Source: Neolewinella marina
GTDB lineage: Bacteria > Bacteroidota > Bacteroidia > Chitinophagales > Saprospiraceae
Direction: 5' to 3'
DNA length: 64,000 nt
Assembly (NCBI RefSeq): GCF_002631205.1
Contig: NZ_PDLO01000001.1
Location: 806,001-870,000, forward strand
The notes below the pieces were generated by a model. The model was not told the origin of the DNA and ran no database searches. It worked only from the letters and a program-made list of their open reading frames with translations. The first letter of the stretch is position 1. Each line of letters begins with the position of its first letter. Below, piece by piece: positions 1 to 8,335 of this stretch. Made by a program: the position numbers and the translations under genes.

Positions 1-1586
1 TCATTTTCCTTCAGGGTGTCGATCACCTCCAGCATTTCCTCGCCTACGCGCAGGCGGCCGCGGTCGCCGACCTGTCCGCCGCTCTCCCCGTAGAAGGGGG
101 TGCGGTCCAGCACGAGCTGGTACTGGGGCTTGTCCTTCACCTTGACGGTGCGGAACTTGGTGATGCGGGCCCCGGCGTCGGAGAGCACGTCGTAACCGAT
201 GAAGACCGAGGGCTCATCACTTAGCACCGTCCAGTCGCCCACCTCCTTGGCGGCGTCGCGGCGGCTGCGGTCCTTTTGCTCCTGCAGGGCGGTGCGGAAT
301 CCCGCCTCGTCCACCGTCAGTCCGCGCTCCTCGGCCAGCAGCCGCGTCAGGTCGATCGGGAAGCCGAAGGTGTCGTACAGCTCAAAGGCATCGCGACCGT
401 TGATCGTCCCGTCGGTGGTTTCCAGGGCGGCGAAGCGCTGCAGGCCGTTTTCGAGGGTCTGGAGGAACGACCGTTCCTCGCTCTGGATGATGCGTTCGAT
501 CTGTTCCTGCTGGCGGGTGAGTTCGGGGAAGGCGTGGCCCATCTCCCGTACCAGCACCGGCATCAGCTTGTACATGAAGGGTTCCTTCTGGTCCAGGAAG
601 GAATAGCCGTAGCGGACGGCCCGCCGCAGGATGCGGCGCACCACGTAGCCCGCGCCTCCGCTGCCGGGCAGTTGTCCGTCGGCGATGGTGAAGGCTACCG
701 CCCGCAGGTGGTCGGCCACTACCCGCATGGCCATGTCCGACTTGGCGTCGGGGGCGTAGCTGCCGCCGTAGCGGTGGCCGGTCAGCCGTTCGATTTCGGA
801 CAGGATGGGGGTGAAGATGTCGGTATCGTAGGTGGCGTCCTTCTGCTGGAGCACCATACAGAGGCGTTCGAAGCCCATACCGGTATCGACGTGGCGCTCG
901 GGCAGGTTACCCAGGCTGCCGTCGGCGCGGCGGTTGAACTGGATGAAGACGTTGTTCCAGATCTCCACCACTCCGCTGCCGTCCACGTTCACCAGTTCCC
1001 GGCCGGGGGTGGCGGCGCGGGCTTCGTCGGAGCGCAGGTCGACGTGGATCTCGGTGCAGGGGCCGCAGGGGCCGGTCTCCCCCATCTCCCAGAAGTTGTC
1101 CTTCTTGTTGCCGTAGAGGACGCGGTCCTCGGGCAGGTAACGGAGCCAGAACTGCCGGGCCTCGTCGTCGACGGGGATCCCTTCCTCGGGGGCGCCTTCA
1201 AAGACCGTGGCGTAGAGGCGGTCGGGGTCGATGCCAAGGCGGTCGGTCAGCAGTTCCCAGCTCCAGGCGATGGCTTCGTCCTTGAAGTAGTCGCCGAAGC
1301 TCCAGTTGCCCAGCATTTCAAACATGGTGTGGTGGGTGCCGTCGCGGCCCACGTCGTCGAGGTCATTGTGTTTGCCACTCACCCGCATACACTTCTGGGT
1401 GTCGGCCACCCGACGCTTGTCGGGCACCCGGTCCCCCAGGAAGTAGTCCTTGAACTGGTTCATACCCGCGTTGGTAAACATCAGGCTGGGGTCGTCCTTG
1501 TTCACGATCGGCGCGGAGGGCACCAGTTTGTGGTCCTTTTCGCGAAAGAAGTCGAGGAAGGCGCGGCGGATTTCGGTAGCAGTCAT
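1..1586 (-). CDS. alaS: alanyl-tRNA synthetase, N-terminal about 528 residues (3' end outside window)
   Basis: Class II aminoacyl-tRNA synthetase that charges tRNA-Ala in the cytoplasm. The reading frame runs off the left edge, so only the catalytic and tRNA-recognition part plus the start of the editing half are present. Visible AlaRS hallmarks near the N terminus are EIRRAFLDFF, SLMFTNAGMNQFKDYFLG and the class II motif stretch FEMLGNWSFGDYFK; later come GPCGPCTEIHVD and GSGGAGYVVRRILRRAVRYG. The ATG at 1586-1584 is chosen because the product then begins MTATEIRRAFLDFF, as AlaRS proteins do. A perfect TACCTTTGC box lies only 3 nt upstream, so the mRNA is probably leaderless. It diverges from mreB. 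Family assignment is secure. Confidence 0.97.
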   Translation of the reverse strand, partial: MTATEIRRAFLDFFREKDHKLVPSAPIVNKDDPSLMFTNAGMNQFKDYFLGDRVPDKRRVADTQKCMRVSGKHNDLDDVGRDGTHHTMFEMLGNWSFGDYFKDEAIAWSWELLTDRLGIDPDRLYATVFEGAPEEGIPVDDEARQFWLRYLPEDRVLYGNKKDNFWEMGETGPCGPCTEIHVDLRSDEARAATPGRELVNVDGSGVVEIWNNVFIQFNRRADGSLGNLPERHVDTGMGFERLCMVLQQKDATYDTDIFTPILSEIERLTGHRYGGSYAPDAKSDMAMRVVADHLRAVAFTIADGQLPGSGGAGYVVRRILRRAVRYGYSFLDQKEPFMYKLMPVLVREMGHAFPELTRQQEQIERIIQSEERSFLQTLENGLQRFAALETTDGTINGRDAFELYDTFGFPIDLTRLLAEERGLTVDEAGFRTALQEQKDRSRRDAAKEVGDWTVLSDEPSVFIGYDVLSDAGARITKFRTVKVKDKPQYQLVLDRTPFYGESGGQVGDRGRLRVGEEMLEVIDTLKEN

Positions 1587-1589
1587 GCC

Positions 1590-1622
1590 GCAAAGGTAGC
1601 ATGAGCCGGCACTACCCGACAA
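1590..1622 (-). promoter_or_regulatory. Bacteroidota-type promoter of alaS
   Basis: On the minus strand TTG (1622-1620), a 21-nt spacer and TACCTTTGC (1598-1590) match the TTTG-N19-21-TAnnTTTG sigma-A promoter known from Bacteroidota. Three bases separate the box from the alaS ATG, so transcription should start at or within a base or two of the start codon. Confidence 0.75.
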
Positions 1623-1785
1623 GCCATTTACCGGCGGCTTCTCCGGGGCGGCGGCGCGCGGGTGCAATGAAACGGGAACGGCCGCGTTGGGGTCAGGGGA
1701 GCCCCGCCACCGGGCACCGTCCATTCACTTTTGGCCAGTGGGTAATAAGGTATGGTTGAACTACCTATCTCCCGGACTATTTTAC

Positions 1786-1794
1786 GACCTTTGC
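1786..1794 (+). promoter_or_regulatory. probable -7 box upstream of the mre operon
   Basis: GACCTTTGC differs by one base from the TACCTTTGC box seen elsewhere in the window. It lies 40 nt before the mreB ATG, so this operon would carry a short leader, unlike several neighbouring units. No clear -33 TTG was found. Confidence 0.45.
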
Positions 1795-1834
1795 CAACCG
1801 AACTCTGACCCTCACCGGTCTGCAACTTAGGGGA

Positions 1835-2872
1835 ATGCGATTTTTAAACTTTTTTAAGCAGGAGCTGGCCGTAGATCTCGGCACAGCCAATACGCTCATC
1901 ATGCAAAACGGGGAGATCGTCATCGACGAGCCCTCGATTGTTGCCATTGACCGCAAGTCGGAAGAGACCATCGCCGTGGGTCGTCGGGCGATGCAGATGC
2001 ACGAGAAAACCCACGAAAATATTCAAACGGTGCGTCCCCTCAAGGATGGGGTGATCGCCGATTTCCGCGCCGCCGAACAGATGATCAAGGGGCTGATCGA
2101 CATGATCGGTCGCCGCCGCGCCTTCTTTTCCCACCTGAAGATGGTGATCTGCATCCCCTCCGGCATCACGGAGGTGGAGAAGCGCGCCGTCTTCGAAAGC
2201 GCCGCCCGGGTGGACGCCAAGGAAACCTACCTCATCTACGAACCCATGGCCGCGGCCCTGGGTATTGGCCTGGACGTGGAGGAGCCCGTCGGCAACATGA
2301 TCATCGACATCGGGGGCGGCACCACGGAGATTGCCGTGATCGCCCTGTCGGGGATCGTCAGCGATCAATCGATCCGCATTGCCGGGGACGAGTTGACGGA
2401 GAACATCGTCAACTACATGCGCAAGACCCACAACATCCTGATCGGCGAACGCACCGCCGAGCAGATCAAGATCCACGTCGGCAGCGCCCTGCCCGAGCTG
2501 GACGACCCACCGGCCGACTTCTCGGTCAACGGCCGCGACCTGCTGAACGGCATCCCGCGGCAGATCACGGTCACCTACCAGGAAATTGCCGGTGCGCTGG
2601 ATGAAGCCGTGGTACAGATCGAGGACGCGGTCATCCGTGCCCTGGAAACCATCCCGCCGGAGCTGGCCAGCGACATCTACAGCACCGGCCTCTACCTCAC
2701 CGGGGGCGGAGCGATGCTGCGCGGCCTGGACCGCCGCCTGAGCAAGAAGACCCAACTGCCCGTTCACGTAGCGGAGGACCCCCTGCTGGCCGTCGTCCGC
2801 GGCACCAGCAAGGCCCTGCAGGACACCCAGCGTTATAAAGCGATTCTCGTACCCGCCAGCAGCGTCAGTTGA
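1835..2872 (+). CDS. mreB: rod-shape-determining actin homologue MreB
   Basis: Bacterial actin that polymerises under the inner membrane and guides lateral-wall synthesis. The 345-residue product has the usual MreB length and starts MRFLNFFKQELAVDLGTANT, with the phosphate-1 loop DLGTANT. The central IIDIGGGTTEIAVIAL and the C-terminal LTGGGAMLRGLDRRL are the other actin-fold nucleotide-binding signatures. The N-terminal FLNFFKQ is a plausible membrane-anchoring amphipathic segment (inference). It is first of four tightly packed genes; its TGA overlaps the mreC ATG by one base, indicating translational coupling. Confidence 0.97.
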   Translation: MRFLNFFKQELAVDLGTANTLIMQNGEIVIDEPSIVAIDRKSEETIAVGRRAMQMHEKTHENIQTVRPLKDGVIADFRAAEQMIKGLIDMIGRRRAFFSHLKMVICIPSGITEVEKRAVFESAARVDAKETYLIYEPMAAALGIGLDVEEPVGNMIIDIGGGTTEIAVIALSGIVSDQSIRIAGDELTENIVNYMRKTHNILIGERTAEQIKIHVGSALPELDDPPADFSVNGRDLLNGIPRQITVTYQEIAGALDEAVVQIEDAVIRALETIPPELASDIYSTGLYLTGGGAMLRGLDRRLSKKTQLPVHVAEDPLLAVVRGTSKALQDTQRYKAILVPASSVS

Positions 2873-3690
2873 TGGGAAGACTGCTGAGAATACTCCTCAA
2901 CAGCAGCGGCTTATTCACCTTTGCCGGCCTACAACTTCTTTGTCTTTACCTCATCGTTAACCACAACGATACCCAGCGGCAGATCTGGGTGGAAACCAAG
3001 TCCGTCTACGGGTCTACCCTGTCGGAATTCATCTCCGACAAGCTGGCCTTCCTCGACGTGGCCCGGGAAAACGAGATCCTGCGGCGGGAAAATGCCGCCC
3101 TGCTGGCCCGCATTCCGGGTTCCGGCTACAACACCGCGGTGGACACCATCCCGGTGCAGGATTCCGCATTCCAGCAGCGGTTCACCTACCTGGCCAGCCG
3201 CGTCATCAATAAGTCGCCCTACGGCCCCTACAACACCCTGGTCATCGACCGCGGGGCCAACCTAGGGGTGGAGCGCGGCCAGGGGGTGGTATCCGACGGC
3301 GGACTGCTCGGCATCATCAGTGAGGTGACGCCCCGCCACGCCAGGGTCATCAGCATCCTCCACCTCGACACCCGCATCAGCGCCGGACTGGACAACAGCG
3401 CCTTCGGCACCCTGAAATGGAACGGTCGGGACCCGCGGCGGGTGACCATCACCGACATGCCCGACTACGTCCCCATCGCGCCGAACGATACCATATACAC
3501 TACCGGATACTCTAATGTCTTCCCCTCCGGCCTGCCCATCGGCACCGTGGAGTCGAGCGAGCCCCTGCCGGGCACGGGCAGCCAGGACCTCACCGTGGTG
3601 CTGCTCAACGACCCCCTGCTGGCCGGCAACGGATACATCGTCCGCGACCTCTTTAAGGAGGAACTCGATCAACTCAACCGGGTACGATGA
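2872..3690 (+). CDS. mreC: rod-shape-determining protein MreC
   Basis: Bitopic periplasmic scaffold linking MreB filaments to PBP2. The 272-residue product has one N-terminal membrane segment (about residues 10-30, FTFAGLQLLCLYLIV), a coiled-coil stretch (FLDVARENEILRRENAALLA) and then the MreC beta-barrel region with VIDRGANLGVERGQGVVSDG and LLGIISEVTPRHARVISI. The ATG at 2872 is preferred over an in-frame TTG three bases earlier because it gives the usual stop/start overlap with mreB. The 3' end overlaps mreD by 4 nt. Confidence 0.95.
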   Translation: MGRLLRILLNSSGLFTFAGLQLLCLYLIVNHNDTQRQIWVETKSVYGSTLSEFISDKLAFLDVARENEILRRENAALLARIPGSGYNTAVDTIPVQDSAFQQRFTYLASRVINKSPYGPYNTLVIDRGANLGVERGQGVVSDGGLLGIISEVTPRHARVISILHLDTRISAGLDNSAFGTLKWNGRDPRRVTITDMPDYVPIAPNDTIYTTGYSNVFPSGLPIGTVESSEPLPGTGSQDLTVVLLNDPLLAGNGYIVRDLFKEELDQLNRVR

Positions 3691-4211
3691 CGACTGGGAT
3701 GCTGATAAATAATGTCCTCCGGTTCGTCCTGCTGCTGGTGGCTCAGGTCTTCGTTTTCAATCAGATCGCCTGGGGCTGGTCGGGCAAGGACTTCCTGTTC
3801 GTATTCGTTTATCCCCTGTTCGTCGCGCTGCTGCCCCTGCGCACGCCGCGGCCGCTGGTGATCCTGCTGGGCTTCCTGCTGGGCCTGGGGGTGGACTTCT
3901 TCAGTGAAACGCTGGGGCTGCACGCCGGGGCCCTGACGTTCACGGCCTACTGCCGCCCCCTGATCCTGCGCCTCGTCCGCCCCAGAGACGGTTACAACAT
4001 AAAGGCCAACCCCACCACCGAGGACCTGGGCAGTGGGTGGATGTTTCGTTATCTTAGCCTGGTACTGCTGGCCCACCTGCTGGCGTTCTTTTTATTGCAA
4101 ACCTTTTCCGTTCTGTTCCTGACCGACATCATCGTCAAGACCCTGCTCTCGCTTCCGGCCAGTCTGCTCGTCCTCGGTGCGCTGATCCTCATCTTCAATC
4201 CCCGGGCCTGA
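3687..4211 (+). CDS. mreD: rod-shape-determining membrane protein MreD
   Basis: Small polytopic inner-membrane partner of MreC and PBP2. The 174 residues form about five hydrophobic segments (for example VLRFVLLLVAQVFVFNQI, FLFVFVYPLFVALLPL and LVILLGFLLGLGVDFF), the topology expected of MreD. Sequence conservation in MreD is low, so the call rests on topology, length and position between mreC and mrdA. The start overlaps the mreC stop (ATGA), and the stop is followed one base later by the mrdA ATG. Confidence 0.9.
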   Translation: MTTGMLINNVLRFVLLLVAQVFVFNQIAWGWSGKDFLFVFVYPLFVALLPLRTPRPLVILLGFLLGLGVDFFSETLGLHAGALTFTAYCRPLILRLVRPRDGYNIKANPTTEDLGSGWMFRYLSLVLLAHLLAFFLLQTFSVLFLTDIIVKTLLSLPASLLVLGALILIFNPRA

Positions 4212-4212
4212 T

Positions 4213-6093
4213 ATGGCTGCCACGAAACCAGACGTACGAACCATCAGCATCCGCACCATTATGGTGGTGATCACCCTGATGCTGCTCGGCAAGGCTTTCC
4301 ACCTCCAGGTGGTGAGCGACGCCTGGCGTACCCGGGCCGAGAGCGTCGGCAACAGCCAGATCGACCAGTACCCGGCCCGTGGCCTGATGCTCGACCGCAA
4401 CGGCAAGCTGCTCACCATCAACGAGCCGATCTACCAGATCGAGCTGACCTACAACCAGTTTTCCGCCCGGGCGGCCACCTTCGATACCCTGCGCTTCTGC
4501 GAGCTGCTGGGCATCACCCGCGACTACTTTGAGGAGGCCATCCCCGAGGTATGGGGCGGCAAGTACAGTAAATCCAAGCCCTTCACCTTCCTCTCGAACG
4601 TCTCTCCGGCCGTCTACGCCACCTTCCAGGAGAACCTGTTCCAGTTTCCGGGCTTTTCGGCCAGCCTGCGGTCCTCCCGCAACTACCCCCACACCGTAGC
4701 CGCTCACCTGCTAGGCTACATGGGGGAAGTGAGCCAGCGCACCATCGACCGCGGCGGCGGGCGCTACGTATCGGGGGATTACCACGGCATTTCCGGACTG
4801 GAGTACCAGTACGAAAGCGTGCTGCGGGGCGACAAGGGCCGCCGCCTGGTATACCGCGACCGCCTGGGCCGCGAAGCCGGAGAAGTGCTCGGCGGTGCCC
4901 TCGACGTCAACGCCACGGTGGGCACCGACCTGGTCACCACTATCGACCTGGAACTGCAGGAGTACGGGGAATCGCTGATGATTAACAAGATCGGCAGTAT
5001 CGTGGCCCTGGAGCCCAGCACCGGCGAGGTGCTCACCATGATCTCGGCACCCACCTACGACCCCCGCTCGCTCCGCATCGGGCGCGACCGCGGGCGCTCC
5101 TTCACCCGCCTGCAGCACGACACCCTCCAGCCCCTGCTCAACCGGGCCATCAACGGCAAGTACCCCCCGGGCTCGCCCTTCAAGACGCTGGTGGCCCTGA
5201 TCGCCATGGAGACCGGCACCCTGGAGGCCAACCGCTCGATTTCCTGCCCCGGCGGCTTTGCCAGCGGCGGGCGGGTACTGCTGGGCTGCCACAGCCACGC
5301 TACCTGCCGCAGCGTGGAGGATGCCATCGCCCAGAGCTGCAACGCCTACTTCGTCACCGCCTGGCTGGAGAACATCAACCGCTACGGCAGCCTGACGCCG
5401 GAGCGCGGGTTGGATGAGTTCAACGAATACCTCTACCAGTTCGGACTCGGCCAGAAACTGGGCATCGACTTCCCCGGGGAGATTGCCGGCAACGTCCCCA
5501 CCTCGGAATACTACACCGAGCGGTTCGCCCGCGACCAGTTCTGGCGCGCCATCTGGATCCGCTCCCTCGCCATCGGGCAGGGCGAATACGAGCTTACGGC
5601 CCTGCAGACGGCCAATATGGCCGCCGCCATCGCCAACCGGGGCCACTGGTACACCCCCCACCTGGTCAAGGAAGTACAGGAGGGCAACCAGGGCACCACC
5701 CGCCGGCTGGACCCCCAGCGCCACGATATCGACATCGACCGCGAGCACTTCGAAACCGTGGTGCGCGGCATGCGAAAAACCGTAACGGAGGGAACGGCCC
5801 GCGTGGCCAACGTACCCGGCATCGAGGTTTGTGGCAAGACCGGGACGATTCAGAACTCCCACGGCGACCACTCCAGCTTCGTGGCCTTCGCCCCCGCCGA
5901 CGACCCCAAGATCGCCATCATGGTCTACGTGGAAAACGGTGGCTTCGGCGGTACCGTAGCCGCCCCCATCGCCAGCCTGATGATCGAAAAGTACCTCAAC
6001 GGCGAAATCGCCGAGAACCGCAAGTGGCTCGAACAGCGTATGCTGGAGAAAGACATGACCCAGCGCGGAGAAAGTACCATCCGCGTCAAGTAG
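4213..6093 (+). CDS. mrdA: penicillin-binding protein 2 (peptidoglycan transpeptidase)
   Basis: Class B PBP that cross-links peptidoglycan during cell elongation. The 626 residues comprise an N-terminal anchor (about residues 14-32), the PBP dimerisation domain (with GLMLDRNGKLL and HLLGYMGEVS) and the transpeptidase domain. All three active-site motifs are present: SxxK as S321-P-F-K324 in YPPGSPFKTL, SxN as S375-C-N377, and KTG at K542-T543-G544. Last gene of the mre cluster. In many Bacteroidota rodA follows, but here the next gene is unrelated, so the SEDS glycosyltransferase must lie elsewhere. Confidence 0.96.
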   Translation: MAATKPDVRTISIRTIMVVITLMLLGKAFHLQVVSDAWRTRAESVGNSQIDQYPARGLMLDRNGKLLTINEPIYQIELTYNQFSARAATFDTLRFCELLGITRDYFEEAIPEVWGGKYSKSKPFTFLSNVSPAVYATFQENLFQFPGFSASLRSSRNYPHTVAAHLLGYMGEVSQRTIDRGGGRYVSGDYHGISGLEYQYESVLRGDKGRRLVYRDRLGREAGEVLGGALDVNATVGTDLVTTIDLELQEYGESLMINKIGSIVALEPSTGEVLTMISAPTYDPRSLRIGRDRGRSFTRLQHDTLQPLLNRAINGKYPPGSPFKTLVALIAMETGTLEANRSISCPGGFASGGRVLLGCHSHATCRSVEDAIAQSCNAYFVTAWLENINRYGSLTPERGLDEFNEYLYQFGLGQKLGIDFPGEIAGNVPTSEYYTERFARDQFWRAIWIRSLAIGQGEYELTALQTANMAAAIANRGHWYTPHLVKEVQEGNQGTTRRLDPQRHDIDIDREHFETVVRGMRKTVTEGTARVANVPGIEVCGKTGTIQNSHGDHSSFVAFAPADDPKIAIMVYVENGGFGGTVAAPIASLMIEKYLNGEIAENRKWLEQRMLEKDMTQRGESTIRVK

Positions 6094-6238
6094 CTCCGAG
6101 GAAAATTTTGAACGGGAACCGAACGTCTGTTTGACGGCCTACGTTATAGTAGTGCAACCCTCGTGAATACGGGGGTTTTACGCATATTATTTTTTCTACA
6201 TCAGCGGAGAGTATTCTCCGTTTCTAATTTATTCCCGC

Positions 6239-6697
6239 ATGGACACTATCAGCAACAAACAGACCAAAGGACTTAACCGACTCATCACCACCCTTTACGA
6301 CGGCGAAAAGGGCTACAAGGAAGCCGCCGAAGAGGTAGACAGCGTATCGCTGGCCACCAAATTCCGAGAGCTCAGCCAGCAGCGTTACAACTTCGGCCAC
6401 GAGATCAAGCCCTTCATCACCCAGCTGGGCGGTGAGGTAGACAAAGGTGGCAGCACCGGTGCCGCCCTGCACCGCGCCTGGATCGACATCAAGTCGGCCC
6501 TGGCCACCCAGGACGAAGCCGCCGTACTTCAGGAGTGCATCCGCGGTGACGAGAGCGCCGTCGAAACCTACCGCGACGTACTGACCGACACCAGCTACTC
6601 TAGCGACGCACGGCAGGTGATCACCCGCCAGCTCGAGACCATCGAACGGACGGTAGCCGAGCTCAAGCAGCTCAAGCAGACCTACAAGAACGTCTAA
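6239..6697 (+). CDS. PA2169-family four-helix-bundle protein (DUF2383)
   Basis: A 152-residue, almost entirely helical and charged protein without signal peptide. The N-terminal part (LNRLITTLYDGEKGYKEAAE) and the conserved pattern FRELSQQRYNFGHEIKPFI and LHRAWIDIKSAL are typical of the PA2169/DUF2383 ferritin-like family, whose biochemical role is not firmly established and which is often stress-induced. It has its own long upstream region (6094-6238) and a strong terminator after the stop, so it appears to be monocistronic. Confidence 0.85.
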   Translation: MDTISNKQTKGLNRLITTLYDGEKGYKEAAEEVDSVSLATKFRELSQQRYNFGHEIKPFITQLGGEVDKGGSTGAALHRAWIDIKSALATQDEAAVLQECIRGDESAVETYRDVLTDTSYSSDARQVITRQLETIERTVAELKQLKQTYKNV

Positions 6698-6723
6698 CAG
6701 ACCTAAGACTTCACAACGTTTGG

Positions 6724-6753
6724 AACCCCCTCGCCCCTGGTGAGGGGGTTTTT
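6724..6753 (+). terminator. rho-independent terminator
   Basis: Perfect 9-bp inverted repeat AACCCCCTC / GAGGGGGTT with a 9-nt loop, ending in a short T run. It lies 27 bases after the DUF2383 stop and ends that transcript before purU. Confidence 0.85.
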
Positions 6754-6811
6754 GTATTCAGGTGGGGCGGTCCGGGAGTGTTATCTTCCCGCCCCAAATT
6801 CAGCATTCCCG

Positions 6812-7669
6812 GTGTCCAACAGTGCCATTCTACTTATTCATTGTCCCGACCAGCCGGGCCTGGTTGCCCAGGTCACGGAGTTTGTCCACCGCAACCGGGG
6901 TAACATCATCAACCTGGACCAGCACGTTGACCGCCACGTCGGGCAGTTCTTCATGCGGATCGAGTGGGACCTGGACAATTTCCTTATCCCCCCGGACAAG
7001 ATCAGCGACTACTTCGAAACGCTGATCGGCAAGGCCTACGGGATGGAGTGGCAGCTGCACTTTACCGAGAAGCGGCCCCGGATGGCCATCTTCGTGAGCA
7101 AGGCCAGCCACTGCCTGTACGACCTGCTGCAGCGCCACGGCACCGGCGAATTCGACTGCGACATCACGGCCATCGTGAGCAATCACCGGCAGCTGGAGTA
7201 CATCGCCGAACGCTTTGACATTCCCTTTCACCACATCCCCATCAACCGGGAGAATAAGACGGAGCAGGAGGAGAAGACCACCGCCCTCCTGCGGGAACTG
7301 AATACGGATTTCATCGTCCTGGCCCGCTACATGCAGGTGTTGTCCGACGCCTTCTGCCGCACCTGGTCGTACCGGGTCATTAACATCCACCACTCCTTCC
7401 TGCCCGCCTTCAAGGGCGCCCGCCCCTACGAGCGGGCCTTTGAGCGGGGGGTGAAGCTGATCGGGGCCACCAGCCACTACGTGACCGCCGACCTCGACGA
7501 GGGGCCGATCATTGCCCAGTCGGTCGAGCCCGTCAGCCACCACCACACCGTGGACGACCTGAAGCGCATCGGCAAGGACGTAGAGAAGCGGGTGCTGAGC
7601 CAGGCCGTCTACCTCCAACTCCGCCACCTCGTGTTGCCCTTTGGCAACCGGACCATCATTTTCAACTGA
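6812..7669 (+). CDS. purU: formyltetrahydrofolate deformylase
   Basis: Hydrolyses 10-formyl-THF to THF and formate, balancing one-carbon pools and supplying formate for PurT. The product has an N-terminal ACT domain (AILLIHCPDQPGLVAQVTEF) and a formyltransferase-like domain with the catalytic segment NIHHSFLPAFKGARPYERAF and TSHYVTADLDEGPII, including the conserved Asn-His-Asp triad. I place the start at GTG 6812, giving 285 residues, close to the E. coli length. The frame is open further upstream, but that part overlaps the preceding terminator. TATCTTCCC at 6782-6790 fits a -7 box about 20 nt before this GTG. Confidence 0.93.
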   Translation: MSNSAILLIHCPDQPGLVAQVTEFVHRNRGNIINLDQHVDRHVGQFFMRIEWDLDNFLIPPDKISDYFETLIGKAYGMEWQLHFTEKRPRMAIFVSKASHCLYDLLQRHGTGEFDCDITAIVSNHRQLEYIAERFDIPFHHIPINRENKTEQEEKTTALLRELNTDFIVLARYMQVLSDAFCRTWSYRVINIHHSFLPAFKGARPYERAFERGVKLIGATSHYVTADLDEGPIIAQSVEPVSHHHTVDDLKRIGKDVEKRVLSQAVYLQLRHLVLPFGNRTIIFN

Positions 7670-7672
7670 CGT

Positions 7673-8323
7673 ATGCTAGAGGCCACCAACATCAAGAAGC
7701 GTTACGGCGAACTGGAGGTACTGCGGGGGGTAGACCTCACCATCGCCGCCGGCGAGGTAGTGAGTATCGTGGGCAAGAGCGGGGCCGGCAAGAGTACCCT
7801 GTTGCACATTCTCGGCACCCTGGACCGGCCGGACGAAGGTCAGTTGCTCATCGGGCAGGAAGACGTCTTCGCCATGCGCGATAAGCGGCTGGCCGCCTTC
7901 CGCAACGAGCGCATCGGCTTTGTCTTCCAGTTCCACCACCTGCTGCCGGAGTTTACCGCCCTGGAGAACGTCTGCATCCCTGCCTACATCGCCAACCGCG
8001 ACCAGGCCGGGGCCGAGCGCCGGGGCCGGGAACTGCTGAGCTACCTCGGACTGGCGAACCGCGCCACCCACAAGCCCGACCAGATGAGTGGCGGCGAACA
8101 GCAGCGGGTAGCCGTAGCCCGCGCCCTGATGAACGAGCCGGCCATCGTCTTTGCCGACGAGCCGAGCGGCAACCTGGATTCCGTGAACTCCCAGGAGTTG
8201 CACGAGTTGTTGTTCCGCTTGCGGGCGGACTTCGGGCAGAGCTTCATCATCGTGACCCACAATGAGGAACTGGCCGAGATGAGCGACCGCCGCCTGGAGA
8301 TGATCGACGGCATTCTAGTGTAA
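7673..8323 (+). CDS. lolD: ABC transporter ATP-binding protein, LolD type
   Basis: The 216-residue ATPase has the size of LolD-type subunits. Walker A is GKSGAGKST, the signature is MSGGEQQRVAVARAL and Walker B is IVFADEPSGNLDS; the phrase EPSGNLD followed by a short C terminus is typical of the LolD/MacB subfamily, which drives lipoprotein release or other periplasmic work from the inner membrane. No partner LolC/E permease is adjacent; it sits 3 nt after purU and 12 nt before the DUF389 gene, so it is probably co-transcribed with both. The LolD role is inferred from subfamily only. Confidence 0.8.
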   Translation: MLEATNIKKRYGELEVLRGVDLTIAAGEVVSIVGKSGAGKSTLLHILGTLDRPDEGQLLIGQEDVFAMRDKRLAAFRNERIGFVFQFHHLLPEFTALENVCIPAYIANRDQAGAERRGRELLSYLGLANRATHKPDQMSGGEQQRVAVARALMNEPAIVFADEPSGNLDSVNSQELHELLFRLRADFGQSFIIVTHNEELAEMSDRRLEMIDGILV

Positions 8324-8335
8324 GCCCCCCCACGC

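Noticed and set aside
276-1604. Long plus-strand open frame of 442 codons
   Set aside because: It is the antisense of alaS; composition is Val/Gly/His-rich as expected for a shadow frame in GC-rich DNA, while the minus-strand frame has unmistakable AlaRS motifs.
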